DNA of 64,000 nucleotides. It comes from an uncultured Actinomycetes bacterium (GTDB lineage Bacteria > Actinomycetota > Acidimicrobiia > Acidimicrobiales > Acidimicrobilacustridaceae). How positions within the stretch are numbered: the stretch's first letter is position 1; every line of letters starts with the position of its first letter. The DNA lies in NCBI GenBank assembly GCA_937927725.1, contig CALBSE010000074.1, positions 11,362-75,361 on the forward strand, given 5' to 3'. Below are positions 54,135 to 61,902 of the stretch, one piece after another. Position numbers and translations under genes: made by a program. The notes beneath the pieces were generated by a model. It had not been told where the DNA came from. It did not search any database and worked only from the letters and a program-made list of their open reading frames with translations.

Positions 54135-55775
54135 ATGTCGACTCCCCCTGTCGCCCCCGAATCCGCAAACGCCGACGCTGAAAGCGGTCCGGCCGATCTT
54201 GCCATTGGTTCGTTCTCAAATGATCCGCCGTGGATCGTGGACCCCGCCGCCATGCCGTGGCGCGAAGTGGTCGACTCCATTCGTTGGCTCACCCAACACG
54301 ATCTTCCCGAACTGACGTCAGCGCGCCGATTGCCCGACTTCAAGAGGGCGGCAACAGTCGTGGCCGATTTCGGAGCCGCACTCGGACTGTGGTGGGTCAC
54401 TGGTCGCCGTAAGGGTAAAGCCGGCAACCGAGAAGCAAGCCGCACTGATCTCTCTCGTCGGCTTCGTCGTTCTATCGAACGCCTCGGACCGACCTACATC
54501 AAACTCGCTCAAATCATTTCTTCTGGTGAAGGTCTGTTCCCCGAGGAACTCGTCAGCGAATTCAAAAAGTGCCGTGACCAAGTTCCGGCGCAATCATTCG
54601 ACATCGTTCGTGCCACCGTCGAAGAAGATTTCGGAGCGCCGCTCGAAGAAATCTTTGCATCGTTCGACGAAACACCACTTGCTGCTGCCTCAATTGCTCA
54701 GGTTCATGGCGCAGTCCTGCGTACGGGCGAACCCGTTGTCGTGAAGGTGCAGCGCACCACTGTCGCAACGCTTGTCAACAAGGACATTCGGGTTATGGCA
54801 TGGCTCGCACCATTCCTTGTCGGCCGCCTCCCATTCGCGTCGCTTGCCAACCCGCCTGCACTCGTTGAACTCTTTGCCGAAACGATCAGCGAAGAACTCG
54901 ATTTCCGCCTCGAAGCACAAAACATGCTCGATGTCGCAGCATCTTTTGTTGCCCTCAACCAGCGCGGTTATATCGTTCCCCGCCCTCACCCCACGCTTGT
55001 CACTCGTCGCGTGCTGGTGATGGAGCGTCTTTCGGGCTTCAACTTCGATGATGTTGCATCGATGCACGATGCCGGCGTCGACACTCACGAAGTTGTCCGA
55101 ACCGGGATGATCGGTTTCATGGAAGGCGCCATCATCGAAGGTATTTTCCATGGCGATCTGCATGGCGGAAATCTCTTCGTTCTTCCGGATGGAAAAGTTG
55201 CCCTTCTCGATTTCGGCATCACCGGACGCATGAACGAGCGTCAGCGTCGCGCCTTCCTTCGCCTCATGCTCGGCGCAACTGTAAACGACGTCCACATGCA
55301 GATTTCCTCGTTGTGCGACCTCGGCGCTCTTCCCCTTGATACCGATATCGACGCGGTGATCAAAGACCTCGGGCTTGATGGACCGGGGATCGACCCCACC
55401 ACGGCCGATCCCGACGAAATGATCCAAGAAGTACAGAAGATCGTGAAGATGCTCCTGGGCTACGGCGCACGTATGCCGAAGGAACTCATGTTGTACGTGA
55501 AGAATCTTGTGTTCCTCGACGGTGCAATCGCGCGACTTGCGCCCGATCTCGACATTTTCGCTGAGATCACCCAAATCTCGATGTACTTCGTTCAAACCCA
55601 CGGCGAAAAACTGTTCGCCGAAGCCGGCTTCGACCCTTCTGCTTTTCAGGTCGACCTCACCGGAGTGAAAGACAGCATCGGGCTTGATCGCTCCACCGAA
55701 CGCTTCACCTATCGCGACCTTCAAGAACGCCGAGAGCTCATCAAGACTCGGTTCGAAAAGCGCGGAGTCAACTAG
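54135..55775 (+). CDS. ABC1/UbiB atypical kinase-like protein
   Basis: A 546-residue UbiB/ADCK-family protein. The N-terminal extension has the family motif as KLAQ (K123-L-A-Q126) instead of the usual KxGQ; the Ala-rich nucleotide loop is canonical (LAAASIAQVHGAVL); the catalytic segments are FHGDLHGGNLFVLPDG and LLDFGITGR. These proteins support isoprenoid-quinone or lipid metabolism and are mostly ATPases. No clear C-terminal membrane helix pair is seen. Not in an operon with quinone genes; nucS follows at 26 bp. Confidence 0.9.
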   Translation: MSTPPVAPESANADAESGPADLAIGSFSNDPPWIVDPAAMPWREVVDSIRWLTQHDLPELTSARRLPDFKRAATVVADFGAALGLWWVTGRRKGKAGNREASRTDLSRRLRRSIERLGPTYIKLAQIISSGEGLFPEELVSEFKKCRDQVPAQSFDIVRATVEEDFGAPLEEIFASFDETPLAAASIAQVHGAVLRTGEPVVVKVQRTTVATLVNKDIRVMAWLAPFLVGRLPFASLANPPALVELFAETISEELDFRLEAQNMLDVAASFVALNQRGYIVPRPHPTLVTRRVLVMERLSGFNFDDVASMHDAGVDTHEVVRTGMIGFMEGAIIEGIFHGDLHGGNLFVLPDGKVALLDFGITGRMNERQRRAFLRLMLGATVNDVHMQISSLCDLGALPLDTDIDAVIKDLGLDGPGIDPTTADPDEMIQEVQKIVKMLLGYGARMPKELMLYVKNLVFLDGAIARLAPDLDIFAEITQISMYFVQTHGEKLFAEAGFDPSAFQVDLTGVKDSIGLDRSTERFTYRDLQERRELIKTRFEKRGVN

Positions 55776-55801
55776 CTCGCTGCGCCTACGATGACGACCT
55801 C

Positions 55802-56461
55802 ATGCGTCTTGTCATCGCCACCTGTTCTGTTGATTACGCGGGCCGCTTGTCGGCTCATCTTCCGCTGGCGACTCGACTCATCATGGTGAAGGCCGACGGT
55901 TGCGTTGCCATTCATTCCGATGGCGGCGCATACAAGCCGATGAATTGGATGAACGCACCAAATCGAATCTCGGAAGAAGAAGGACGCTGGGTCATTACCA
56001 ATCCCAAGGGCGAAATCCTCACCATCACTCTGGTTGACGTGCATCACGATTCCGCCCATGAACTTGGTGATGACCCAGGCCTCCAAAAAGATGGCGTCGA
56101 GGCCCACCTTCAGGAACTGCTCGCTGCGAATCCGACCGCCATCGCCGACGACTTACGTCTCATCAAGCGCGAGTACTTCACCGATATCGGGCCGGTCGAC
56201 CTTTTGTGTCGCGATGCCGATGGCCGTTCGGTTGCCATTGAAATCAAGCGTCGCGGCGAGATCGATGGCGTTGAACAGCTCACTCGCTATCTCGAGCGAA
56301 TGGATCTCGATCCTGACGTGAAACCCGTACGCGGAATCTTCGTGGCGCAAAGCATCAAACCCCAGGCGCGGGTCCTCGCGGAATCACGCGGCATCGAGTG
56401 CGTTGAAGTCGATTACGACGAACTGCGCGGTATTGAATCCGACGAGTTGCGGTTGTTCTAG
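55802..56461 (+). CDS. nucS: Mismatch-specific endonuclease NucS/EndoMS
   Basis: A 219-residue NucS. The N-terminal DNA-binding domain (MRLVIATCSVDYAGRLSAHL) is followed by the RecB-like nuclease with Asp133 (GPVDLLCRD), Glu147 and Lys149 (VAIEIKRRGEIDG), and QLTRYLERM. The C-terminus DELRLF is a sliding-clamp-binding motif of the mycobacterial type. In actinobacteria it replaces MutS/MutL mismatch repair, and no mutS or mutL is seen in this window. Followed 44 bp later by the duplicated secreted-protein unit. Confidence 0.95.
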   Translation: MRLVIATCSVDYAGRLSAHLPLATRLIMVKADGCVAIHSDGGAYKPMNWMNAPNRISEEEGRWVITNPKGEILTITLVDVHHDSAHELGDDPGLQKDGVEAHLQELLAANPTAIADDLRLIKREYFTDIGPVDLLCRDADGRSVAIEIKRRGEIDGVEQLTRYLERMDLDPDVKPVRGIFVAQSIKPQARVLAESRGIECVEVDYDELRGIESDELRLF

Positions 56462-56505
56462 CCAGCTGACGTGCGCCATAACGGCTCGTGTCGTAACGTT
56501 TCGCC

Positions 56506-57507
56506 ATGGCAATCAAAGACTTCTTCCAGTCGCGCCGGCTCATCTTTAGTGGACTCGCTGCATCGCTCGGCCTCGCTGCGGTTGTTGCTCCGGTCGTGAC
56601 CACATCCGCAACTGCACAACCGGTCGAAGGTCCTGGCCCAATCCAGCCCAACGCGATCTCAGCTCCGGGAACATACGAAGCATGCACGCCGTACTTCGGC
56701 CTCACGAAGGACAACGCCGACCTCCTCAGCTTCGATGTCGTGAACGTGGACAACGCTGTCACCCCCACCCCGCTTATCGGTACCGACATCGTTCCCGTTC
56801 TCACCGTCACTGACGGAACGCAAAGCTTCGAGTGCATCCCCAACCTCGGCTGGACCGACGAAGCCACTTGGCAAAGCGATTATGTCAATGGCGACGGCAA
56901 CGGTTTCATCGTCAACGGATTGATCTCATTTCCGGGCACGGGCTACTACCTCATGCCGGCTATTAATGGATCCACCACCTTCAGCCTGACCGGTGGCGGC
57001 TCCATCCTCCCGACGTCGAGTTCGCTCCGATTCGAGACGAACTTCACCGGCCGTACCATCACCGTCTCCCCTTCCAGCCTCGTCCACACCTTTGGCGGCT
57101 ACCTCCCGATCCTCGATGACCTCTCAAGTACTCAACTTGCTGACTCGTATTTCGCCGCAGTTATCCAAGAAGTCATGACGGCCGGAGACGCGGTGCAGTA
57201 CGGATATCTCGTGCAGCTATTGACTGCGGGAGCCTCTAACTTCTGCTCCGATGGAACCGGCGAGCCAGTGTCTCCGAGCCAGGTGTACCCGCGACTTTTG
57301 GCAACGATGAACTCGCTCGCTCAGCCGGCTACGTCTGCAACGAATTGCTTTGGTATCAGTTACGCCGCAGGGGTGCTCTACAACGCCGAGGTACAAAAGG
57401 CGAAAGTCACCAACAGTTTGGTGACGCTCACGATCACCGACCCGAACCCAACCACCACGACAACCTCAACGGCTGTCGACCCAGTTGCCCCAGCCTTCAC
57501 CGGCTGA
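56506..57507 (+). CDS. Secreted Cys4 protein ending in PVAPAFTG, copy 1
   Basis: A 333-residue exported protein of unknown family. The N-terminus (KDFFQSRRLIFSG, then a hydrophobic core to about 35) is a signal peptide cleaved near ATA|QP; SRR gives a partial Tat look. The mature part has four cysteines (C60, C110, C247, C281), all matched in copy 2, suggesting two disulfides. Conserved with copy 2 are GTYE-x-C, YFGL-x-K, TDG...FEC, LGWTD-x-ATW and PGTG. The end is a Thr-rich linker and PVAPAFTG-COOH. An eight-base gap separates the stop from the GNAT-like partner gene. Confidence 0.7.
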   Translation: MAIKDFFQSRRLIFSGLAASLGLAAVVAPVVTTSATAQPVEGPGPIQPNAISAPGTYEACTPYFGLTKDNADLLSFDVVNVDNAVTPTPLIGTDIVPVLTVTDGTQSFECIPNLGWTDEATWQSDYVNGDGNGFIVNGLISFPGTGYYLMPAINGSTTFSLTGGGSILPTSSSLRFETNFTGRTITVSPSSLVHTFGGYLPILDDLSSTQLADSYFAAVIQEVMTAGDAVQYGYLVQLLTAGASNFCSDGTGEPVSPSQVYPRLLATMNSLAQPATSATNCFGISYAAGVLYNAEVQKAKVTNSLVTLTITDPNPTTTTTSTAVDPVAPAFTG

Positions 57508-57515
57508 TCGAAACC

Positions 57516-58172
57516 GTGGCAACGCCTTGGTCGTCAGCATTTCCGAATGTTGAGGCACCTCCCGCGGGCACACCCGCTTGGTACGCACGTGAGCAATCGC
57601 TCTCCAAAAATCGCTGGCGCGCGCGGGCAATCGTCAGCAATGCCCATCAGGATGCTGACGTTATCGACGGTCCCGTCTCTCGTGACGACGCTCACGAACT
57701 ATGGCGCACCGATATCGATTCCGATGGTCGCTCGGTCATCAGCCTCAATCCAACTGCACTCCGCAATGCTCCGCCGCTTTGGTTTGTCGTTGTCCCCGAT
57801 CTCGACGCAACTCCTCCCGCAATGATGTTGGCGGGCTTTGCCACCGACCACGTTGCGCCCGGAACAGTCCTCACGAACCCCGAATTCTTCTCACTTCCCG
57901 TGCAAAGCACCGACCAGGTTGGGGCCATCCGCTGGTGGCACCTTGAGGGTGTCGTCGATCAAGTCTTTGTCGCCGAGCAATGGCGCCGTCGGTTTCTTGG
58001 CACCGCACTTATCTATGCCGCGAATGCGTACCAAGTTCACAACGGCTGGCCATCGAAACTCACAAGCGACGGCCGCCGAACCGAACTCGGAGAGAAACTC
58101 GCTGCAGCGACATTGTTCCCTGATCGATTCGCACCACTGGAAACACTTTCGCCGCCCATGGACCCCCGTTAG
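57516..58172 (+). CDS. GNAT-like protein, partner of secreted Cys4 protein, copy 1
   Basis: A 218-residue cytoplasmic protein (no signal peptide or membrane helix). The C-terminal half contains an acetyl-CoA-site-like sequence VFVAEQWRRRFLGTALIYAA, close to the GNAT pattern hydrophobic strand then R/Q-x-x-G-x-A, preceded by IRWWHLEGVVDQ and followed by NAYQVHNGWPSKL and DGRRTELG. The N-terminal part (AWYAREQSL, RSVISLNPTAL, LWFVVVPDL) has no known match. GTG 57516 aligns its N-terminus with the copy-2 ATG. Acetyltransferase activity is inferred, not shown. Confidence 0.65.
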   Translation: MATPWSSAFPNVEAPPAGTPAWYAREQSLSKNRWRARAIVSNAHQDADVIDGPVSRDDAHELWRTDIDSDGRSVISLNPTALRNAPPLWFVVVPDLDATPPAMMLAGFATDHVAPGTVLTNPEFFSLPVQSTDQVGAIRWWHLEGVVDQVFVAEQWRRRFLGTALIYAANAYQVHNGWPSKLTSDGRRTELGEKLAAATLFPDRFAPLETLSPPMDPR

Positions 58173-58252
58173 GCCGGGTCTTGGCCGACTGAACTGCATT
58201 CGACGAACGTCCGGCTTCGAAACGAAAGCGATAGCCCATTACGCTGTTCCCT

Positions 58253-59281
58253 ATGGGCTTACGAACAACTCTTTCGTCGCATCGGTATCTCCTCGGAGGT
58301 CTCGCCGCTGCACTAGGACTCACAACTGCAGCCGCACCCGTTCTCGCTGATGTCGCCAATGCGGCACCGACCGACACCACAAACTCGACCCCTGATTACT
58401 CGCCGCAAACCATCGGCACGTATGAATCGTGTAGTGCGTATTTCGGGCTCCACAAGGGAAACTCCAACCTCGCCTCGTTCGACATCGTGAACAACACGAC
58501 TGGCCCCGACCCGGTTATCGCCGACACTCAGCAGGCCGGTCCCACGCTCGTTCCCGTCGTGACGCTCACCGACGGGTCAAACAACGTCTTCGAATGCACG
58601 CCGAGCCTCGGTTGGACTGACCAGGCAACGTGGGAATACCCCTACATGGGACAATCTGCGCTGTACTTCCTCGGAGGAACTGCTTCCTATCCGGGCACTG
58701 GATTTTGGACCCTCCCTGCCATCGGTTACCCGTTAGATCATTTCGATACCGGTTTGCAGCAGTGGGTGCAGTACACCGCCGTGACCGGGACGCTTCGATT
58801 CGAGAGCAATCTCACCGGCGTGCCGATCTCTTCATCGATGACCGTTCTGCCAACAACGAACCCGGGCTTCGACGGCAACTCCTATCTGACGCTTTCCTGG
58901 TATCAGTCGCCATATTGGCCCGCCGCGCTCAACTTCGTTGCAACCGCTCCGACAGGAAATGCGGCGCAAGCAACGCTTCTTGATGCCATCGCAAATGGAT
59001 TTGTGAACGGGCCGACGTTATGTGATGGCGGTGGAGGGCTCGCAGTGCCGAATGCAGACTTTGCTCCCCTCGTCGCAACCCTTGAGGCGCTCCTCCCTTC
59101 ACGTCCCAACCTGTTTTGCAATGACATCACCTACGACAGCAGTTGGCTCGTCGATGGGGCAATCCAACAGGCAAAAGTCGCAAATGCGCCGGTCACTGTC
59201 ACCGTGGGCGATCCAGCACCACCGACAACGACCACAACCGTCTCGCCTGAGGAACCAGTTGCACCAGCCTTTACTGGCTGA
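58253..59281 (+). CDS. Secreted Cys4 protein ending in PVAPAFTG, copy 2
   Basis: A 342-residue paralogue of the 56506 gene. Signal peptide with hydrophobic core about 12-35, predicted cleavage near ANA|AP; no twin arginine, so Sec export is more likely. Cysteines C60, C115, C257 and C289 match copy 1. A central insertion (about 160-178, DHFDTGLQQWVQYTAV) and GGGGLAVPNAD differ from copy 1. The last residues are PPTTTTTVSPEEPVAPAFTG. The identity of the two copies is low to moderate outside the motifs, so the duplication is not recent. Confidence 0.7.
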   Translation: MGLRTTLSSHRYLLGGLAAALGLTTAAAPVLADVANAAPTDTTNSTPDYSPQTIGTYESCSAYFGLHKGNSNLASFDIVNNTTGPDPVIADTQQAGPTLVPVVTLTDGSNNVFECTPSLGWTDQATWEYPYMGQSALYFLGGTASYPGTGFWTLPAIGYPLDHFDTGLQQWVQYTAVTGTLRFESNLTGVPISSSMTVLPTTNPGFDGNSYLTLSWYQSPYWPAALNFVATAPTGNAAQATLLDAIANGFVNGPTLCDGGGGLAVPNADFAPLVATLEALLPSRPNLFCNDITYDSSWLVDGAIQQAKVANAPVTVTVGDPAPPTTTTTVSPEEPVAPAFTG

Positions 59282-59292
59282 TCGTCACTGAA

Positions 59293-59958
59293 ATGCCTAC
59301 CGAGTGGTCTCACGCATTCCCTCCGGCAGAACCGCCCACCCCGGGCACGCCTGCGTGGTATGTGCGTGAGCGAGCAGTCAATCGGGGTCGTTGGCAAATT
59401 CGTTGCGTCGTTGATGCAACTCATGACGATGCAGCAGTTGTCGTCGGTCCAATTGCAACGCACGGTTCCTATGAACCATGGCGGGCAGATGTCGACAGCA
59501 ATGGGCGCTCGGTGATTGGACTAAACCCCGCAGGACTTGTTGGCGCTCCGCCAATCTGGTTTGTTGTCTTGCCGGAGCTCGACATTCCGAAACCCGCAAT
59601 GTCTCTGGTTGGATTCGCGACCGACCATGTTCCCGAAGGAACGGTGCTCACCGATCCCGAGTTCTTTTCGCTCCCCATTCCGAGTAGCGCTCAGGTCGGG
59701 GCCATCCGGTGGTGGCACCTCGAAGGAATCGTTGATCAGGTTTTTATTTCCGAGAACTGGCGCGAACGACGACTTGGAACAGCGATGACCTACGCAGCAA
59801 ACGCGTTCCAAGTCCATAACGGCTGGCCCGGGAATTTGCGCAGTGACGGTCGCCGAACGGAACTGGGTAAGTACCTCGACGCGGGCACACAGTTCCCGAA
59901 TCGGTTTGCCCCCATCGAGGAAGTCTCACCGCCCATGGATCCCCCGAAGGGGAACTAG
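59293..59958 (+). CDS. GNAT-like protein, partner of secreted Cys4 protein, copy 2
   Basis: A 221-residue paralogue of the 57516 gene and clearly more conserved than the secreted pair: PGTPAWYVRE, NGRSVIGLNPAGL, LVGFATDHVPEGTVLTDPEF, VGAIRWWHLEGIVDQVF, then ISENWRERRLGTAMTYAANA and FQVHNGWP. Arg-x-x-Gly-Thr-Ala of the GNAT-like loop is kept (RRLGTA). ATG 59293, 11 bp after the secreted gene. Convergent with the MaoC gene with one base between stops. Confidence 0.65.
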   Translation: MPTEWSHAFPPAEPPTPGTPAWYVRERAVNRGRWQIRCVVDATHDDAAVVVGPIATHGSYEPWRADVDSNGRSVIGLNPAGLVGAPPIWFVVLPELDIPKPAMSLVGFATDHVPEGTVLTDPEFFSLPIPSSAQVGAIRWWHLEGIVDQVFISENWRERRLGTAMTYAANAFQVHNGWPGNLRSDGRRTELGKYLDAGTQFPNRFAPIEEVSPPMDPPKGN

Positions 59959-59959
59959 G

Positions 59960-60808
59960 TCACCCGTCGAAGGTATGGCGTCCGCCAACCAGAACGATGC
60001 GGCCGTCTTCACCACGGGTCTGGAAGATGCATTCGCCCGCACCTTCTTTCCACATTTCGATGGTGAGTTCTTCGCCCGGAAACACTGGCGACGCGAAGCG
60101 ACCTTCCATTGAGCGGAAGTTTGCCGGGTCAGAGTCGCACATTGTGTGCAGCAAGGCGCGGCCAGTGAAGCCGTAGGTACACAGGCCGTGCAGGATCGGT
60201 CGGTCGAAGCCGGCGAGCGAGGCGAACCACGGATCGGAATGCAACGGATTGCGATCGCCTGACAATCGATAGGTCAGCGCCTGATCGGGACGCACGCGAT
60301 AGGACACCGAAGCATCAGCAGCGCGATCGGGTGCCGCATTGCGATCGCCCGAAGGTCCACGATCTCCACCCCAACCACCTTCACCACGGATGAAGATTGC
60401 GGAACCAACCGTGAGCAACGTTTCGCCGGTTGCGTTGTCGACACATTCGCCCTCAACCGCAACAACTGCGCCTGAACCCTTGTCGTAGATACCCACGATC
60501 TTGCCCGTTGCAGTCAGTGAACCTTCCACAGGGATTTCGCGGTGCTGTACAAACGATTGCTCGCCATGCACGAGCATCGCGAAATCGAACGAGCCGATTG
60601 CACTGATTGCGCCCGAAACACCCGCGCCAATGACTGCAGCCATCGTGGGCAGCACGCGCTGCGGCACGTCATGGCTGTTCTCGGTCGTAAACGCGAGTTC
60701 GTCAACACCGGCGCCAACACCTACCGCGTAAAGCAGTGCATCTTTCGATGTCCACGAATGAACAACGGGCGCACCCTCAGCGCCGACAACGTCGTGATGA
60801 ATCGGCAT
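59960..60808 (-). CDS. MaoC-like enoyl-CoA hydratase (hydratase 2)
   Basis: A 282-residue double-hotdog hydratase resembling the hydratase-2 domain of eukaryotic multifunctional enzyme 2. The catalytic signature YRLSGDRNPLHSDPWFASLAG (Asp and His of the hydratase-2 motif) and FDRPILHGLCTYGF are in the C-terminal hotdog; the N-terminal hotdog is catalytically empty. It would hydrate 2-enoyl-CoA in beta-oxidation or sterol side-chain breakdown. Downstream of the SDR gene by 8 bp, same operon. Confidence 0.9.
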   Translation of the reverse strand: MPIHHDVVGAEGAPVVHSWTSKDALLYAVGVGAGVDELAFTTENSHDVPQRVLPTMAAVIGAGVSGAISAIGSFDFAMLVHGEQSFVQHREIPVEGSLTATGKIVGIYDKGSGAVVAVEGECVDNATGETLLTVGSAIFIRGEGGWGGDRGPSGDRNAAPDRAADASVSYRVRPDQALTYRLSGDRNPLHSDPWFASLAGFDRPILHGLCTYGFTGRALLHTMCDSDPANFRSMEGRFASPVFPGEELTIEMWKEGAGECIFQTRGEDGRIVLVGGRHTFDG

Positions 60809-60816
60809 TGTTCGCC

Positions 60817-61719
60817 CTACTTCCGATCGAGGCCGAGCATGTCGGCGTTGGGACGGGCCTTACCCATGAGTTCTTCAACAAGCGGGCCAACACCAGACGG
60901 ATCAAGTGTGTTGGTGACCTTCGGTCCTTGGTGCCAACTTTCGCTAATGGCCAATAGTTCGCCACGAACATCGAAAACGCGACCGGTAACGCCAGCGGAC
61001 TCTTCACTTGCGAGCCACACGGTGATCGGAGCGATCCACTTGGTTGACATTGCTTCCTTCACTTCTTCCGGTGCATCGCCAATGCCGAGATCGGCGGTGA
61101 GTCGCGTGAGCGCGGCCGGTGCAATCGCGTTGACGGTGACGCCATAACGACCAAGTTCATCCGCGGCGATAATCGTGAACGACGCAATACCGCCCTTGGC
61201 CGCGCCGTAATTGGTCTGACCGATGTTTCCGTAGATGCCAGAGGGCGATGTCGTGTTGATGATGCGAGCGTTATTCGATTCGCCCGCCTTCGAACGATCA
61301 CGCCAGTAGGCCGCAGCAAAGTGCGAAGGTCCGGCGGTTCCCTTGAGATGCACCTTGATGACCGCATCCCATTCCGCTTCGCTCATGTTCGTGAGCATGC
61401 GATCGCGCAAGATGCCGGCATTGTTGATGAGGACGTCGAGTCCGCCGAACGTGGTGATGGCCTGGTTGATGAGATTCTCAGCACCTGACCAATCGCTGAT
61501 GTCGTCGGTGTTGGCAACGGCTTGGCCGCCGGCCGCGAGGATTTCGTCGACAACTTCTTGGGCTGGTCCTTGGTCGACGCCCGTGCCATCACGAGAACCA
61601 CCGAGATCGTTCACCACGACCTTTGCGCCTTCGGCCGCGAGCATGAGTGCGTAGTCGCGCCCAATGCCTCGACCAGCTCCGGTAACGATGCACACTCGGC
61701 CTTCACACAGTCCTGCCAC
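60817..61719 (-). CDS. Short-chain dehydrogenase, MFE-2 type 3-hydroxyacyl-CoA dehydrogenase
   Basis: A 300-residue SDR. The cofactor motif is VTGAGRGIGRDYAL, NAG is present (DVLINNAGILRD), and the catalytic Ser-Tyr-Lys is in NTTSPSGIYGNIGQTNYGAAK. The insert VVVNDLGGSRDGTG is typical of peroxisomal-type 17beta-HSD4 dehydrogenases. With the MaoC gene 8 bp downstream it forms a split MFE-2: hydration and oxidation of acyl-CoA. GTG start with GGGAGA upstream; a palindromic operator-like site lies 42-54 bp upstream. Confidence 0.92.
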   Translation of the reverse strand: MAGLCEGRVCIVTGAGRGIGRDYALMLAAEGAKVVVNDLGGSRDGTGVDQGPAQEVVDEILAAGGQAVANTDDISDWSGAENLINQAITTFGGLDVLINNAGILRDRMLTNMSEAEWDAVIKVHLKGTAGPSHFAAAYWRDRSKAGESNNARIINTTSPSGIYGNIGQTNYGAAKGGIASFTIIAADELGRYGVTVNAIAPAALTRLTADLGIGDAPEEVKEAMSTKWIAPITVWLASEESAGVTGRVFDVRGELLAISESWHQGPKVTNTLDPSGVGPLVEELMGKARPNADMLGLDRK

Positions 61720-61760
61720 GACGACGTCTCCCTTGTGAGTTCAGATCGGAACGGCCGATT

Positions 61761-61773
61761 GTGACACGGTCAC
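61761..61773. promoter_or_regulatory. Palindromic operator-like site upstream of the SDR-MaoC operon
   Basis: GTGAC and GTCAC form a perfect 5-bp inverted repeat around ACG (plus strand). It is 41 bp upstream of the SDR start codon, a place where a TetR- or GntR-type acyl-CoA-responsive regulator could act. No regulator gene is adjacent. The same intergenic region also has GGGCCCTGAAGGGCCC (61838-61853), a perfect 6-bp hairpin nearer to rmuC. Confidence 0.35.
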
Positions 61774-61902
61774 TTCAAGGGCGCCGAGGCCGGGGATCGC
61801 CCTCCTGAAGTGGAATTCCCCCGTCCTTGGACGCCACGGGCCCTGAAGGGCCCAGAAGGCGCTCTGAGGCGACTGTCACACCCATTCCGTAGGTTGAGCG
61901 GT

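Larger units (their letters stand above)
56506..59958 (+). repeat. Tandem duplication of a two-gene unit (secreted protein + GNAT-like protein)
   Basis: Unit 1 is 56506-58172, unit 2 is 58253-59958, same order, same strand, similar lengths, with intergenic gaps of 8 and 11 bp within units and 80 bp between units. Both units start shortly after a T-A-like element (TAACGT 9 bases and TTACGCT 8 bases before the ATG), which may be leaderless -10 sites. Flanking DNA shows no transposase, integrase or att-like repeat. Confidence 0.8.

Noticed and set aside
54690..55724. 344-residue minus-strand reading frame opposite the ABC1 gene
   Set aside because: Antisense to a complete kinase-like domain; no own start context or domain.
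56506..59281. PAFTG ends as classical sortase (LPxTG) cell-wall sorting signals
   Set aside because: No hydrophobic segment or positively charged tail follows the motif, and the proline-alanine-phenylalanine core departs from LPxTG; canonical sortase anchoring cannot work on a terminal motif.
56506..59958. Mobile-element origin of the duplicated unit
   Set aside because: No transposase, integrase, terminal inverted repeats or target-site duplications are visible; composition looks like the neighbours.
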